Shown one piece after another: positions 8,770-16,893 of a stretch of DNA of 64,000 bases. How positions within the stretch are numbered: the stretch's first letter is position 1; each line of letters opens with the position of its first letter. The notes under the pieces are model-generated. The model did no database searches, was not told the origin of the DNA, and worked only from the letters and a program-made list of their open reading frames with translations. This stretch comes from UBA11606 sp965243715. GTDB lineage: Bacteria; Actinomycetota; Acidimicrobiia; Acidimicrobiales; Aldehydirespiratoraceae. The translations under genes and the position numbers were made by a program. The stretch spans positions 1 through 64,000 of the forward strand of contig CBDEVU010000018.1 of assembly GCA_965243715.1 (NCBI GenBank), given 5' to 3'.

Positions 8770-9429
8770 TTAACCGCCCAGCGGAGAAACTAGCCGTTCG
8801 GTAACCGCGGCGCGAATTTCGGCGTCGAAGGTTCGGAGGTGAGCTTCGACCAATTCTCCGGCGCGGTCGCTGTCGCCGGAACGGAGGGCGTCGAGAATCA
8901 CTGCGTGTTCGTTGACCGCATGGTTCATGTCGGCCACGTCGGCCAAGTAAAGGTGCCACAGTCGATCGCTCTGGGCGTAGAGCATGTCGAGGGTGTCTAG
9001 CAGGAATCGATTGTTGGCCGCCGCCCACATGATCTCGTGGCTGACTCGGTCGATCGCCATGAGTTCGGTGTTTATCCCCTTGGCCGCCGCTGTCTCTTCG
9101 AGAGCGGTCTCCATCGCGGCCCAGTGGGCATCGGTGCCGCGGGTGGCGGCAAGGCGAGCGGCGTAGGGCTCGAGGACGGTGCGAGTTTCAAACAGCATCG
9201 ACAACTCGGCTACATCGATGCCCGAAACGAACATGCCGCGCCGTGGAATAACCGTGACGAAGTGCTCACGGGCGAGGCGTTGCAGTGCCTCGCGAATTGG
9301 GGTGCGGCCGATACCGAGTTGCTGTTGCAGATCGTCTTCGCTCAATACGTCGCCGGGCGCGAAGTCGAGGCGCACGATCATGTTCCGGAGCCGTTGGTAG
9401 GCCTGTTCACTTAGGGAGAGATCGGTCAT
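8770..9429 (-). CDS. GntR-family transcriptional regulator, FCD subgroup
   Basis: 219 aa. The N-terminal winged helix-turn-helix shows LSEQAYQRLRNMIVRLDFAPG and the typical LGIGRTPIREALQRLAREHFV recognition helix (residues about 38-58), followed by an all-helical FCD effector domain with the metal/ligand-type residues D, H and H (FETRTVLEPYAARLA, RVSHEIMWAAANNRFL, VNEHAVILDAL). FCD-GntR proteins usually repress catabolic operons and release DNA on binding an organic acid. The gene is divergent from the flavin dehydrogenase/ETF operon, with a TGATATATCA palindrome between them, so that operon is its likely target. Ligand unknown. Confidence 0.9.
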   Translation of the reverse strand: MTDLSLSEQAYQRLRNMIVRLDFAPGDVLSEDDLQQQLGIGRTPIREALQRLAREHFVTVIPRRGMFVSGIDVAELSMLFETRTVLEPYAARLAATRGTDAHWAAMETALEETAAAKGINTELMAIDRVSHEIMWAAANNRFLLDTLDMLYAQSDRLWHLYLADVADMNHAVNEHAVILDALRSGDSDRAGELVEAHLRTFDAEIRAAVTERLVSPLGG

Positions 9430-9498
9430 AAAAAAGATGGTTGCCTAGATGGGTTGCTCAGCAGGTTGCGATAGCCTACCATGCAGATGATACACTGC

Positions 9499-9508
9499 TG
9501 ATATATCA
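9499..9508. promoter_or_regulatory. Candidate GntR operator, TGATATATCA
   Basis: A perfect 10-bp palindrome in the 114-bp divergent region between the gntR start and the demethylating dehydrogenase. A partial copy, TGATACA, lies 11 bp upstream. The position (35-45 bp before the dehydrogenase start) suits repression. No other feature was seen in this intergenic stretch. Confidence 0.45.
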
Positions 9509-9543
9509 ATCGGTAAGATTCGTAGAGAGTAAGGATTGCTCAC

Positions 9544-12067
9544 GTGAACGATTTCCCCACCAGCGCCAAAGTCGTCGTCATCGGCGCAGGCATCGTCGGC
9601 AACTGTGTCGTCGGCCATCTCGCCCGCCTGGGTTGGAAGGACCTGGTCCTTATCGAGAAGGGCCCGTTGCCGAACCCGGGTGGTTCCACCGGCCATGCCT
9701 CGAACTTCATTTTCCCCGTTGACCACAACAAGGAGATGGCCCTTCTCGGCGAGCAGTCGGCCGATCAATACCGCGATATGCAGCCTCTCGGTCGACTGTG
9801 GTGGTATCGAGGTGGCGCGGACCGAGGAGCGCATGACCGAACTTAAGCGCCGCATGACTTCGGCGAAGGCTTGGGGCATCGACGCACGCCTCGTCACCCC
9901 CGCGGAAGTAAAGGAACTGGTTCCGTTCATCAACGAAGATGTCATCTTGGGGGGCTTCTACTGCCCGACCGTTTCGGTCGTCGACTCGCTCGAGACTGGC
10001 ACGACCATGCGCAAAGAAGCCGTGGAGACGGCGGGCCTGCAGGTTTTCGCTAATACCGAGGTACTTGACGTGCTCACCGACGACACGCCTCGCCCCAACG
10101 GGCGTCGCAAGGTCACCGGCGTTGTCACAGACAAGGGAACGATCGAGGCCGAGTACGTCGTCATTGCCTGCGGGGTATGGTCGAACCGCATCGCCTACAT
10201 GGCCAACACCTATATCCCACTAGTCCCCGCCGTGCACCAGATGGCTGACGTGGGCCCGATGGACATTCTCGCCGAAACCAACAACGAGATCGGCTACCCC
10301 ATCGTCCGCGACATGGACACGTTCTGTTACGAGCGCCAGTCGGCAGGATCGATGGAGGTTGGGTCTTACGGCCACCGCGCCATCTTGCATCATCCCGACG
10401 AGATCCCCTCGAACGAAGAAGCGGCCCTCAGCCCGACCGAGATGCCGTTTACCCAGGACGACTTTGACGATCAGATGGAGACGGCCATTGACCTAATGGA
10501 CATGCTGGGCGAGGCCGAGATTAAGTACGCCATCAACGGCTTGCTTTCCCTTACCCCCGACGGGATGCCCTGCCTGGGCGAGTTGCCTGACGTGGAGAAC
10601 CTGTGGTCCGCGGCGGCGGTCTGGGTCAAGGAAGGCCCCGGTATGGGCCAGGTCGTCGCCGAGTGGATGACCTACGGCAACCCCCGCGTCATTGACTCCC
10701 ATGGGGCCGACGTGGCTCGCTTCTACGAGGAAGAAAAAAGCGACGAACACATCTGGGCCCGCGCCGACGAGTCCTTCATCAAGATCTACGGCATTGTTCA
10801 CCCGGCCGAGCAGTGGAGCGGTCAACGCCAGCTCGTTGAGTCGCCGTACCGCAGCCGTCAAGTCGCCCTCGGTGCGGAGTTCTTCCAGGCCCGAGTTTGG
10901 GAGCGACCGCAGTGGTACAACTCCAATGCCGACCTCGTCGAGCGCTACGGTCTCGTCGAGCGGGAAGTCGAATGGGACAACCGCTGGTGGAACCCCATCA
11001 CCGTCGGCGAGCACCTGAACCTGCGCGAGAACTGCGGCATGATCGACCTCAGCGCCTTCCAGATCTATGAACTTGAGGGTCCGGGCGCAGTGGCCTTTGC
11101 CGATTACCTCGCTGTCAACAAGGTCGACGTGCCGGTCGGCCGTTCCGTTTATACACCGTGGTTGACCCCGGACGGAGGCTTCCACTCCGACCTCACCATG
11201 ATGCGGGTAGGCGAGAACACCGTTCGTATCGTGACCGGCGTCTTCGACGGTGGCCGCGACGACTTCTGGATCCGCAAACACATGCCAAACGACGGCTCGG
11301 TCACCTTTCACAACATCAGCAAGGAAATCTCCACCCTTGGTCTATGGGGTCCCAAGGCGCCAGCTGTGCTCGGCCAACTCACCGACCATGACCTCTCCCA
11401 GGTCGGCTCGCCATACGGCTCGTATCTCGATGCCACCATCGCCGGGGTGGCCTGCAAGCTCTTCCGGATCTCCTACGTCGGCGACACCGGCTGGGAGATC
11501 TATGTTCCGTGGGACCAAGCCACTGTGGTTTGGGACGCCATCACCGAAGCGGGAGCGGGTCACGGCTTGCGCATCACCGGGGGCGGCGTCTATAGCCTTT
11601 CGGGTCGCCTCGAGAAGGGTTACCGCCTCGTTGGGGCTGAGCTCGAAAGCGAGTACAACCCGGTGGAAGCGGGACTGGCACGTCCGCGGGTGAAGGCGGC
11701 GGATTTCATCGGCAAGGCGGCCTACCTCGCGGCCCGCGAGGCTGGCGCGGAAGTGCAGTGCGTCACCCTCACCGTTGAGGACAACACCGATAGCGAGGGC
11801 CGTCAACGCTTCATGCAAGGGGGCAACGAGCCGATCCTCGACCTAAACGGCGACCGCATTGTCGACAGCCATGGCCGGGCCAGCCGGGTGACCTCGGCAG
11901 GCTACGCTCCCTCGCTCGGCAAGGTCCTGCTCATGGGTTACCTTCCCCACGAGCTAGCCGTCCCCGGTACCGACCTTCAGGTCATGTACATGAACGAGCT
12001 ATACCCCTGCAAGGTCGTGGGCTCCGGTGCGGCGTTTGATCCTCAAGATACTCGCCTGAAGAGCTGA
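9544..12067 (+). CDS. FAD-dependent dimethylglycine/sarcosine dehydrogenase-like protein with GcvT domain (frame disrupted)
   Basis: Expected to oxidise an N-methyl group, passing the one-carbon unit to THF and electrons to ETF. The start (MNDFPTSAKVVVIGAGIVGN) gives a dinucleotide fold GAGIVG and a GSTGHAS motif with His51 at the position of the histidyl-FAD residue in dimethylglycine dehydrogenases. After residue 80 the frame breaks near 9784: the upstream frame reads DMQ, and the continuation LSVDCGGIEVARTEERM is in the next frame. Skipping one base gives about 840 aa, normal for DAO-FAO_M-GCV_T proteins. The C-terminal half carries GcvT features (DLSAFQIYELEGPGA, GDTGWEIYVP, EKGYR). etfB follows 4 bp later. 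Substrate (dimethylglycine, sarcosine or another methylamine acid) is unresolved. Confidence 0.85.
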
Positions 12068-12071
12068 CATC

Positions 12072-12848
12072 ATGAAGATTCTGGTTTGTGTAAAACGGGT
12101 GCCCGCGCCGGGAGCCAAAATCAATGTCACCGCCGATGGTCAAGACGTTGACGCGGCCCACCTTGGCTTCACCACCAGCCCGCACGAAGAGTGCGGCGTG
12201 GAGGGCGCGGTGCAGTTGGTCGAAGAATACGGGGGCGAAGTAACCGTTTTGACGCTCGGCCCCGGCGAGGCGGCCGAACAATTGCGCTACGCGGCATCGG
12301 TTGGTGCTGCCCACGGTGTTCTCATCGAGGCGGACAGCAATACTTGGGATCCGCAGCGCACCGCGGCGGCCATCACCGCGGCCATCGAAGAGATCGAAGG
12401 CGACGAGCCGTTCGATCTCATATTGTTCGGCAATGAGTCCGCTGACGCGGGGGGCTTTCAAGTCGGTATTCGCGTGGCTTACGCTCTTGGCCGCCCAATT
12501 GTCAACGGCATCAAAGGCATCGATGTTTCCGGTGACGGCACCGGCGAAGGCACGGTTACGGCTCGGCGCGAAATTGCTGGAGGCTTTGAGGTTTACCAAC
12601 TGCCCCGACCTTGTGTTCTGGGAGTCAAAGAAGGGCTCAACCTGCCTCGTTATCCGACTATGAAGGGCCGCTTGGCGTCCAAGAAACTCGAAATCCAGAG
12701 CGTCACCGGTACCGCCGTGGCTGGTGGCCAGCACCGATTGACGTTGCGCCGGCCTCAGGAAACCGTGTCGCAGACCATCATCTTGGGCGAGGGCGCCGAG
12801 GCCGCGGCGGGTGTAGTTGACATTCTGGACGAACTGGGGGTCCTCTAA
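12072..12848 (+). CDS. etfB: Electron transfer flavoprotein beta subunit
   Basis: 258 aa; starts MKILVCVKRVPAPGAKI, with the ETF-beta adenine-nucleotide binding region and GNESADAGGFQVGIRVAYAL, and a C-terminal VLGVKEGLNLPRYPTMKGR signature segment. It pairs with EtfA to take electrons from flavin dehydrogenases and deliver them to the respiratory chain through an ETF:quinone oxidoreductase, which is not in this window. It lies 4 bp after the demethylating dehydrogenase and overlaps etfA by 1 nt (TAATG), so the three form an operon and the dehydrogenase is probably the dedicated donor. Confidence 0.95.
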   Translation: MKILVCVKRVPAPGAKINVTADGQDVDAAHLGFTTSPHEECGVEGAVQLVEEYGGEVTVLTLGPGEAAEQLRYAASVGAAHGVLIEADSNTWDPQRTAAAITAAIEEIEGDEPFDLILFGNESADAGGFQVGIRVAYALGRPIVNGIKGIDVSGDGTGEGTVTARREIAGGFEVYQLPRPCVLGVKEGLNLPRYPTMKGRLASKKLEIQSVTGTAVAGGQHRLTLRRPQETVSQTIILGEGAEAAAGVVDILDELGVL

Positions 12849-13816
12849 TGTTGCTGGTTATTCTCGAACACGAAAACGACCAGTTGTCGGCCGCCGCACG
12901 CGAGGCGCTGACCTTTGGCCGCACTCTGGCGGAGAAAATGGGCGAAGATTTACACGCCGCGCTCATAGGTTCTAACGACACCGAAATGGTCGACGATGCG
13001 GGTCGGTACGGTGCGGCGCTGGTGTACACCGCGACCGACGATCTGCTCTCGGACTACGGACCCGATGCCTACGGGGCGGTCATCGCCCAGATGGTGACAG
13101 AACTCGGCCCCGACGCTGTGCTGGCCTGTGGTTCGGACCGCGGCAACGAGTTCATGGCCCAGGCAGCAGCGCGCCTCGATGCACCCTTCGTGGCGAACTG
13201 TACGGATATCACGCCCGGCGACGACTGGTCGATCACCCGGGTTCAGTGGGGTGGTTCGCTGCTCGAAGACATCTTGCTCGAAGCAGACATCCCCCTCTTG
13301 ACCTGCGGCCTGCACGCAGTGGCCGCCGAACTAGGCGACGACCAAGCGGCCGAGGCCGAAGCGTTCGACGCCGACCTTGACGACGGCATCGATATCACCA
13401 TCACCATGGTCAAAGACCGAGTGGTGCAAGTTGCAGGCGTGACCTTGCCGACCGCGCCGGTGGTGTGTGGTGGCGGTCGTGGGGTGGGATCAGAAGCGGG
13501 CTTTGGCCAACTGGAAGAATTGGCGGAGTTGCTCGGTGGTCGGGTGGGTTGTTCGCGTGCGGTTACCAACCTTGGTTGGCGACCCCATTCGGACCAAGTC
13601 GGACAAACCGGTACCCGGATTGCCCCTGAGATTTATATCGCGTCAGGCATTTCGGGCGCCATCCAGCATTGGGTCGGCGCTATGGCGTCGAAGCACATTC
13701 TGGCCATCAACACCGACCGCGAAGCCAACATGGTGAGCAAGGCGGATTGGGCTGTAATCGGTGACCTTCACGTGGTCGTCCCCGCCATAATCGAAGAAAT
13801 TAAACGTCGCCGCTGA
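12848..13816 (+). CDS. etfA: Electron transfer flavoprotein alpha subunit
   Basis: 322 aa. The C-terminal FAD domain is clear: VVCGGGRGVGSEAGF, ELLGGRVGCSRAVTNLGW, GQTGTRIAPEIYIASGISG and HILAINTDREANM, the usual FAD and electron-transfer signature of ETF-alpha. It starts in the etfB stop codon. The 3' end overlaps the convergent iclR gene by 17 bp. Together with etfB it connects the upstream demethylating dehydrogenase, and perhaps the acyl-CoA dehydrogenase at 25 kb, to respiration. Confidence 0.95.
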   Translation: MLLVILEHENDQLSAAAREALTFGRTLAEKMGEDLHAALIGSNDTEMVDDAGRYGAALVYTATDDLLSDYGPDAYGAVIAQMVTELGPDAVLACGSDRGNEFMAQAAARLDAPFVANCTDITPGDDWSITRVQWGGSLLEDILLEADIPLLTCGLHAVAAELGDDQAAEAEAFDADLDDGIDITITMVKDRVVQVAGVTLPTAPVVCGGGRGVGSEAGFGQLEELAELLGGRVGCSRAVTNLGWRPHSDQVGQTGTRIAPEIYIASGISGAIQHWVGAMASKHILAINTDREANMVSKADWAVIGDLHVVVPAIIEEIKRRR

Positions 13817-14549
13817 TCTGTTCTGAGATGCTGGTGGCGGCGTCGACTAGCTGCAACCCGAGGTCGTGAAAGCGTTCCGGGTCCGGGAACCGGTAGGCGG
13901 GTCCGTGAACGTGAAGGGCCGCGGCGATGGACCCGTCGGCTTCCAGTATTGGAGCGGCGACGGAGTTTATGCCGTCGACGCCTTCTTCGTAGCCCCAAGC
14001 GTAGCCCAGACTGCGAACCGTGATGAGACGATCGCGGATCTCGGTTGGTTCGATCACCGTGAACGCTGTGACGCGTGCCAGTGGTTGACAGAGGTAGCTC
14101 TCGAGTCTGCTGGTCGACCAGTGTGCCATCATGGCCACCCCGGACGGAACGCTATGCATGGGGAGCGATTCACCGGTCCAGTCGCGCACCTGAACGTCGT
14201 TATGGGGCACCGCGTGGTCGAGGTAGTAGACGTCATCATCGACGGCCAGGGACAAGCCTGCCGCCTCACCGATATTGTCGCTGAGGGCCAACAGATATGG
14301 TCGAACGGTCGCCACGAGATTGCGGCCTGGTTGAGCGGCTCCCGCGATGTCGACTAATCCTTCCCCCAGGCTGTACTCGCCTCCGTTTTCGGTTTGTGCG
14401 ACCGCTCCTTCGCTTTCGAGAGTGCCAAGGAGGCGGGCGACGGTTGACTTGGGCAGGTCCACCTGTTCGGCGATTTCGGTTACCCCGAACGGCCCGGTGG
14501 ACAGGGCACGGAGAATGGCGAAGGCGCGTTCAATTGATTGAACCGGCAT
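13800..14549 (-). CDS. IclR-family regulator, candidate master of the one-carbon operator pairs
   Basis: 249 aa. An N-terminal winged helix (residues 1-65; SIERAFAILRAL, GVTEIAEQVDLPKSTVARLLGTLE) precedes an IclR effector-binding domain with HSVPSGVAMMAHW and GYAWGYEEGVDGINSVAAPI. Directly upstream of its start lies a pair of 17-bp sites nearly identical to those before serA and fhs, so it probably represses itself and regulates those genes. The related IclR at 50894 has different upstream sites. Effector unknown; glyoxylate-, glycine- or folate-linked metabolites would fit by context only. Convergent with etfA. Confidence 0.9.
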   Translation of the reverse strand: MPVQSIERAFAILRALSTGPFGVTEIAEQVDLPKSTVARLLGTLESEGAVAQTENGGEYSLGEGLVDIAGAAQPGRNLVATVRPYLLALSDNIGEAAGLSLAVDDDVYYLDHAVPHNDVQVRDWTGESLPMHSVPSGVAMMAHWSTSRLESYLCQPLARVTAFTVIEPTEIRDRLITVRSLGYAWGYEEGVDGINSVAAPILEADGSIAAALHVHGPAYRFPDPERFHDLGLQLVDAATSISEQISGDV

Positions 14550-14559
14550 GCCCAGAGCA

Positions 14560-14594
14560 TAGCCACCATAAGGAATCGTTCCACCATGCGGAAC
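14560..14594. promoter_or_regulatory. Tandem 17-bp operator pair upstream of iclR
   Basis: The site at 14578-14594, read on the minus strand, is GTTCCGCATGGTGGAAC. A weaker copy at 14560-14576 reads ATTCCTTATGGTGGCTA on the minus strand. The spacing is again 18 bp. The pair covers positions 11-45 before the iclR start, consistent with autorepression. A further half site (GTTCCGCG, minus strand) lies at 14603-14610. Confidence 0.72.
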
Positions 14595-14620
14595 AGAGAT
14601 AGCGCGGAACGGAAATATGC

Positions 14621-16321
14621 TTAGGGCGATATCAAGTGCGTTAGCTGATCGACGATGCGGTCGAGGGCGACGCGGGAGCGGTCTCCGGTCGCCCGTTCGA
14701 CGAACTCTACTTCGCCCTCGGCAAGGGCTCGGGGGCCAACGGTAACACGGTATGGGATGCCGATGAGCTCGGCGTCGGCGAACTTCACCCCCGGGCGGGC
14801 GTCACGGTCGTCGAGCAAAACATCGATCCCGCGGGCCCTAAGGTCGGAGTAGAGTTGATCGGCTGTCGCCACTGAGAGGTCGTCTTTGCCACTGACGAGG
14901 GTGATCACGGCCTCGAACGGGGCCACGTTCACCGGCCAGATCAGACCGTGGTCGTCGAAATGGGTCTCGGCGATGGTGGCGACCGCTCGCTCGACCCCGA
15001 TTCCGTAGCTGCCCATCACGAGCGGTCGTTGGTTGCCGTCGGGGTCCATGACTCTGGCCCCCATGGCTTCGGAGTACAACGTTCCGAGTTTGAATATGTG
15101 GCCCGCTTCGATGCAGCGCACAATGTCGAGGGGTTCACCGCACGCCACACACGCTTCGCCGGCGCTGACCTCACGCAGGTCGGCCCACTGATCGACAGCG
15201 ACATCGCGAGCGAGGTTAACGCCGCTGAAATGCCAGTCGTCGTCGTTGGCACCGGTGGTGAGACCGGCCCGTCCGGCGAGCGTATGATCGGCCACGATGC
15301 GGAGACCTTCGACTCCGACCGCGCCCAGCGAACCGGGGTGAGCGCCGAGCTGTTCGAGAGCTTCATCGGGGGTGGCTGGACGGATGTCGATCGCGCCGGT
15401 CGCGTCCTGTAGCTTCTGCAGGTTGAGTTGATGGTCGCCACGGATCAAGGCCAAGACGAGGTTGCCGTCGAGCACCATCACCATGGTCTTGATCTGGTGT
15501 TCGGCAGGGGCGCCGCCTTCGATTTGTTCCAGCGCAGCGATGGTTCGCACACCCGGGGTGGCGAATCGAGTGAGTTCCACGAGGTCCCGGTCGGCGACCG
15601 CGGGCAAGGCCGAGGAGGCCCGTTCCACGTTGGCGGCATAGTGGCCCGCAGGGCAGATCACGATGTCGTCCTCGCCCGCGGTGGATGGGACCATGAACTC
15701 CGTTGACCCGGATCCGCCCATGGCACCCGACGATGCCTCAACGGGGATGGCGGGGAGTCCTAAACGTTCGAAGATCCGCTGGTAGGCGTGGTGGTGGAGG
15801 TCGAAGGCGGCGTCGAGCCCGGCCTCGTCGATGTCGAACGAGTATGAGTCCTTCATGGCGAACTCGCGCACGCGCAGCAGGCCACTCTTGGGTCGAGGCT
15901 CATCGCGGAACTTGGTCTGGATTTGGTACCAAATCTGCGGGAGGGTCTTATAGGACGTGATCTCGACCGCCAGCGTGGCGAACACTTCTTCGTGGGTCAT
16001 GCCGAGCGCAAGGTCGGCTCCCTTGCGGTCGACGAGTCGAAACATTTCCTCGCCCATGATCTCCCACCGCCCTGACTTCTGCCATAGCGACGCCGGATGC
16101 ATGGCCGGAAGGAGGAACTCCTGGCCGCCGATATGGTCCATCTCTTCGCGGATGATGTTCTCGACCTTGCGGGCGACCCGTTGCCCCAGCGGCAGCAAGG
16201 AGTAATGCCCGGCGTGTAGTTGGCGGATGAAACCGCCCCGCACGAGCAACTTGTGGCTGGTCGCTTCGGCGTCGGCGGGCGCATCGCGAAGCGTGGGAGT
16301 GTGAAGGCGTGACCATCGCAT
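14621..16321 (-). CDS. proS: Prolyl-tRNA synthetase (bacterial type)
   Basis: Charges tRNA-Pro. 566 aa from ATG 16321 (MRWSRLHTPTLRDAPADAEA), the usual first residues of the family; an in-frame ATG 9 nt upstream is possible. Class II motifs are visible: motif 1 region RVARKVENIIREEM, motif 2 TKFRDEPRPKSGLLRVREFAMKDSYSF, and motif 3 near MGSYGIGVERAVA. A YbaK-like editing insertion lies between motifs 2 and 3, followed by a C-terminal anticodon-binding domain (VALDRIVDQLTHL). A housekeeping gene with no obvious functional tie to its neighbours. Confidence 0.97.
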   Translation of the reverse strand: MRWSRLHTPTLRDAPADAEATSHKLLVRGGFIRQLHAGHYSLLPLGQRVARKVENIIREEMDHIGGQEFLLPAMHPASLWQKSGRWEIMGEEMFRLVDRKGADLALGMTHEEVFATLAVEITSYKTLPQIWYQIQTKFRDEPRPKSGLLRVREFAMKDSYSFDIDEAGLDAAFDLHHHAYQRIFERLGLPAIPVEASSGAMGGSGSTEFMVPSTAGEDDIVICPAGHYAANVERASSALPAVADRDLVELTRFATPGVRTIAALEQIEGGAPAEHQIKTMVMVLDGNLVLALIRGDHQLNLQKLQDATGAIDIRPATPDEALEQLGAHPGSLGAVGVEGLRIVADHTLAGRAGLTTGANDDDWHFSGVNLARDVAVDQWADLREVSAGEACVACGEPLDIVRCIEAGHIFKLGTLYSEAMGARVMDPDGNQRPLVMGSYGIGVERAVATIAETHFDDHGLIWPVNVAPFEAVITLVSGKDDLSVATADQLYSDLRARGIDVLLDDRDARPGVKFADAELIGIPYRVTVGPRALAEGEVEFVERATGDRSRVALDRIVDQLTHLISP

Positions 16322-16398
16322 GACCAGCAACCGTACCGTCCCACGTTGACGCTGCTACTTCACACCCTCCACGGTGTCTTGCAACTCGGGGCGCAACC

Positions 16399-16713
16399 TT
16401 ATTCTTGCACGCCGTCTTTGACTCGGGCGAGAAGTCTGGCGGCGAGCCGCACTTCGACTTCCTCTTCGAACCGGTCGAAGGCCGGTAGATAGTGGCTGGG
16501 GTTGTGAACGCCTCGCCCGAGGTGCCGCTTCAAAGCCTCCGGGCTGAGTTCCCGGCAGACGAAGATGACAGCCCACCTCGCCCACGAGTCGTATCTGACG
16601 TCAGCTAGATGCCATCCTGACGTGATCGCATGCTCGGCCTGTTTGACGGCGGAACCGACGATTTCTTCCCACGGTGAACCCGGCTCTCCGACATGCTGCA
16701 TACTTTGGCACAC
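16399..16713 (-). CDS. Hypothetical protein, about 100 aa
   Basis: I do not recognise this protein. The frame has natural amino-acid composition and codon use like its neighbours (for example WEEIVGSAVKQAEHAITSGW and FDRFEEEVEVRLAARLLARV), and no competing frame in this stretch looks better. It is soluble and rich in Glu, Arg and Trp, with no membrane segment. Either GTG 16713 (AAAGG directly upstream) or ATG 16701 could be the start. It is separated from proS by about 80 bp and faces away from the formate dehydrogenase cluster. It could be a small regulator, but nothing shows this. Confidence 0.55.
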   Translation of the reverse strand: MCQSMQHVGEPGSPWEEIVGSAVKQAEHAITSGWHLADVRYDSWARWAVIFVCRELSPEALKRHLGRGVHNPSHYLPAFDRFEEEVEVRLAARLLARVKDGVQE

Positions 16714-16734
16714 CCTTTCAATGACCTAATTAAA

Positions 16735-16791
16735 CATATCGGCAGGGTGTGACGGTTGTATCCACCACCGCTGCCACACCCTGCCGATATG
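16735..16791. repeat. Perfect 17-bp inverted repeat upstream of formate dehydrogenase
   Basis: Left arm CATATCGGCAGGGTGTG at 16735-16751 and its exact reverse complement CACACCCTGCCGATATG at 16775-16791, with a 23-nt loop. A partial third copy, CACACCCT, is at 16709-16716. It could be an operator pair (centres 40 bp apart, about four helical turns) or a long RNA hairpin. There is no following T-tract, so a simple terminator is unlikely. Confidence 0.85.
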
Positions 16792-16794
16792 CGA

Positions 16795-16893
16795 CTTGTG
16801 GACTGGAAGTCCAGACATTGGCGAGGGAACCTACCCTCTGACGGGAGAAACTTTACTCACGGTGTAGTAGGCTGTCCCCTTGTGGGGAACGCC
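16795..16893 (+). promoter_or_regulatory. Structured leader of the formate dehydrogenase operon
   Basis: About 100 nt between the inverted repeat and the fdh start. A TGGACT/AGTCCA hairpin lies at 16798-16812, and a CCCC-TTGT-GGGG hairpin at 16876-16889 buries the GGGGA that should serve as ribosome binding site. This could be a translational control element (for example for molybdopterin or selenium). I could not match it to a known riboswitch class. Confidence 0.4.

Noticed and set aside
10493..11311. 272-aa minus-strand open frame opposite the FAD-GcvT gene
   Set aside because: The plus-strand frame contains GcvT and FAO_M signatures; the minus frame is a shadow.
16795..16893. tRNA-Sec gene or a named riboswitch in the fdh leader
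   Set aside because: The TGGACT/AGTCCA hairpin recalls a tRNA-Sec anticodon stem but has no TCA anticodon, acceptor stem or T arm; no known riboswitch consensus could be recognised.
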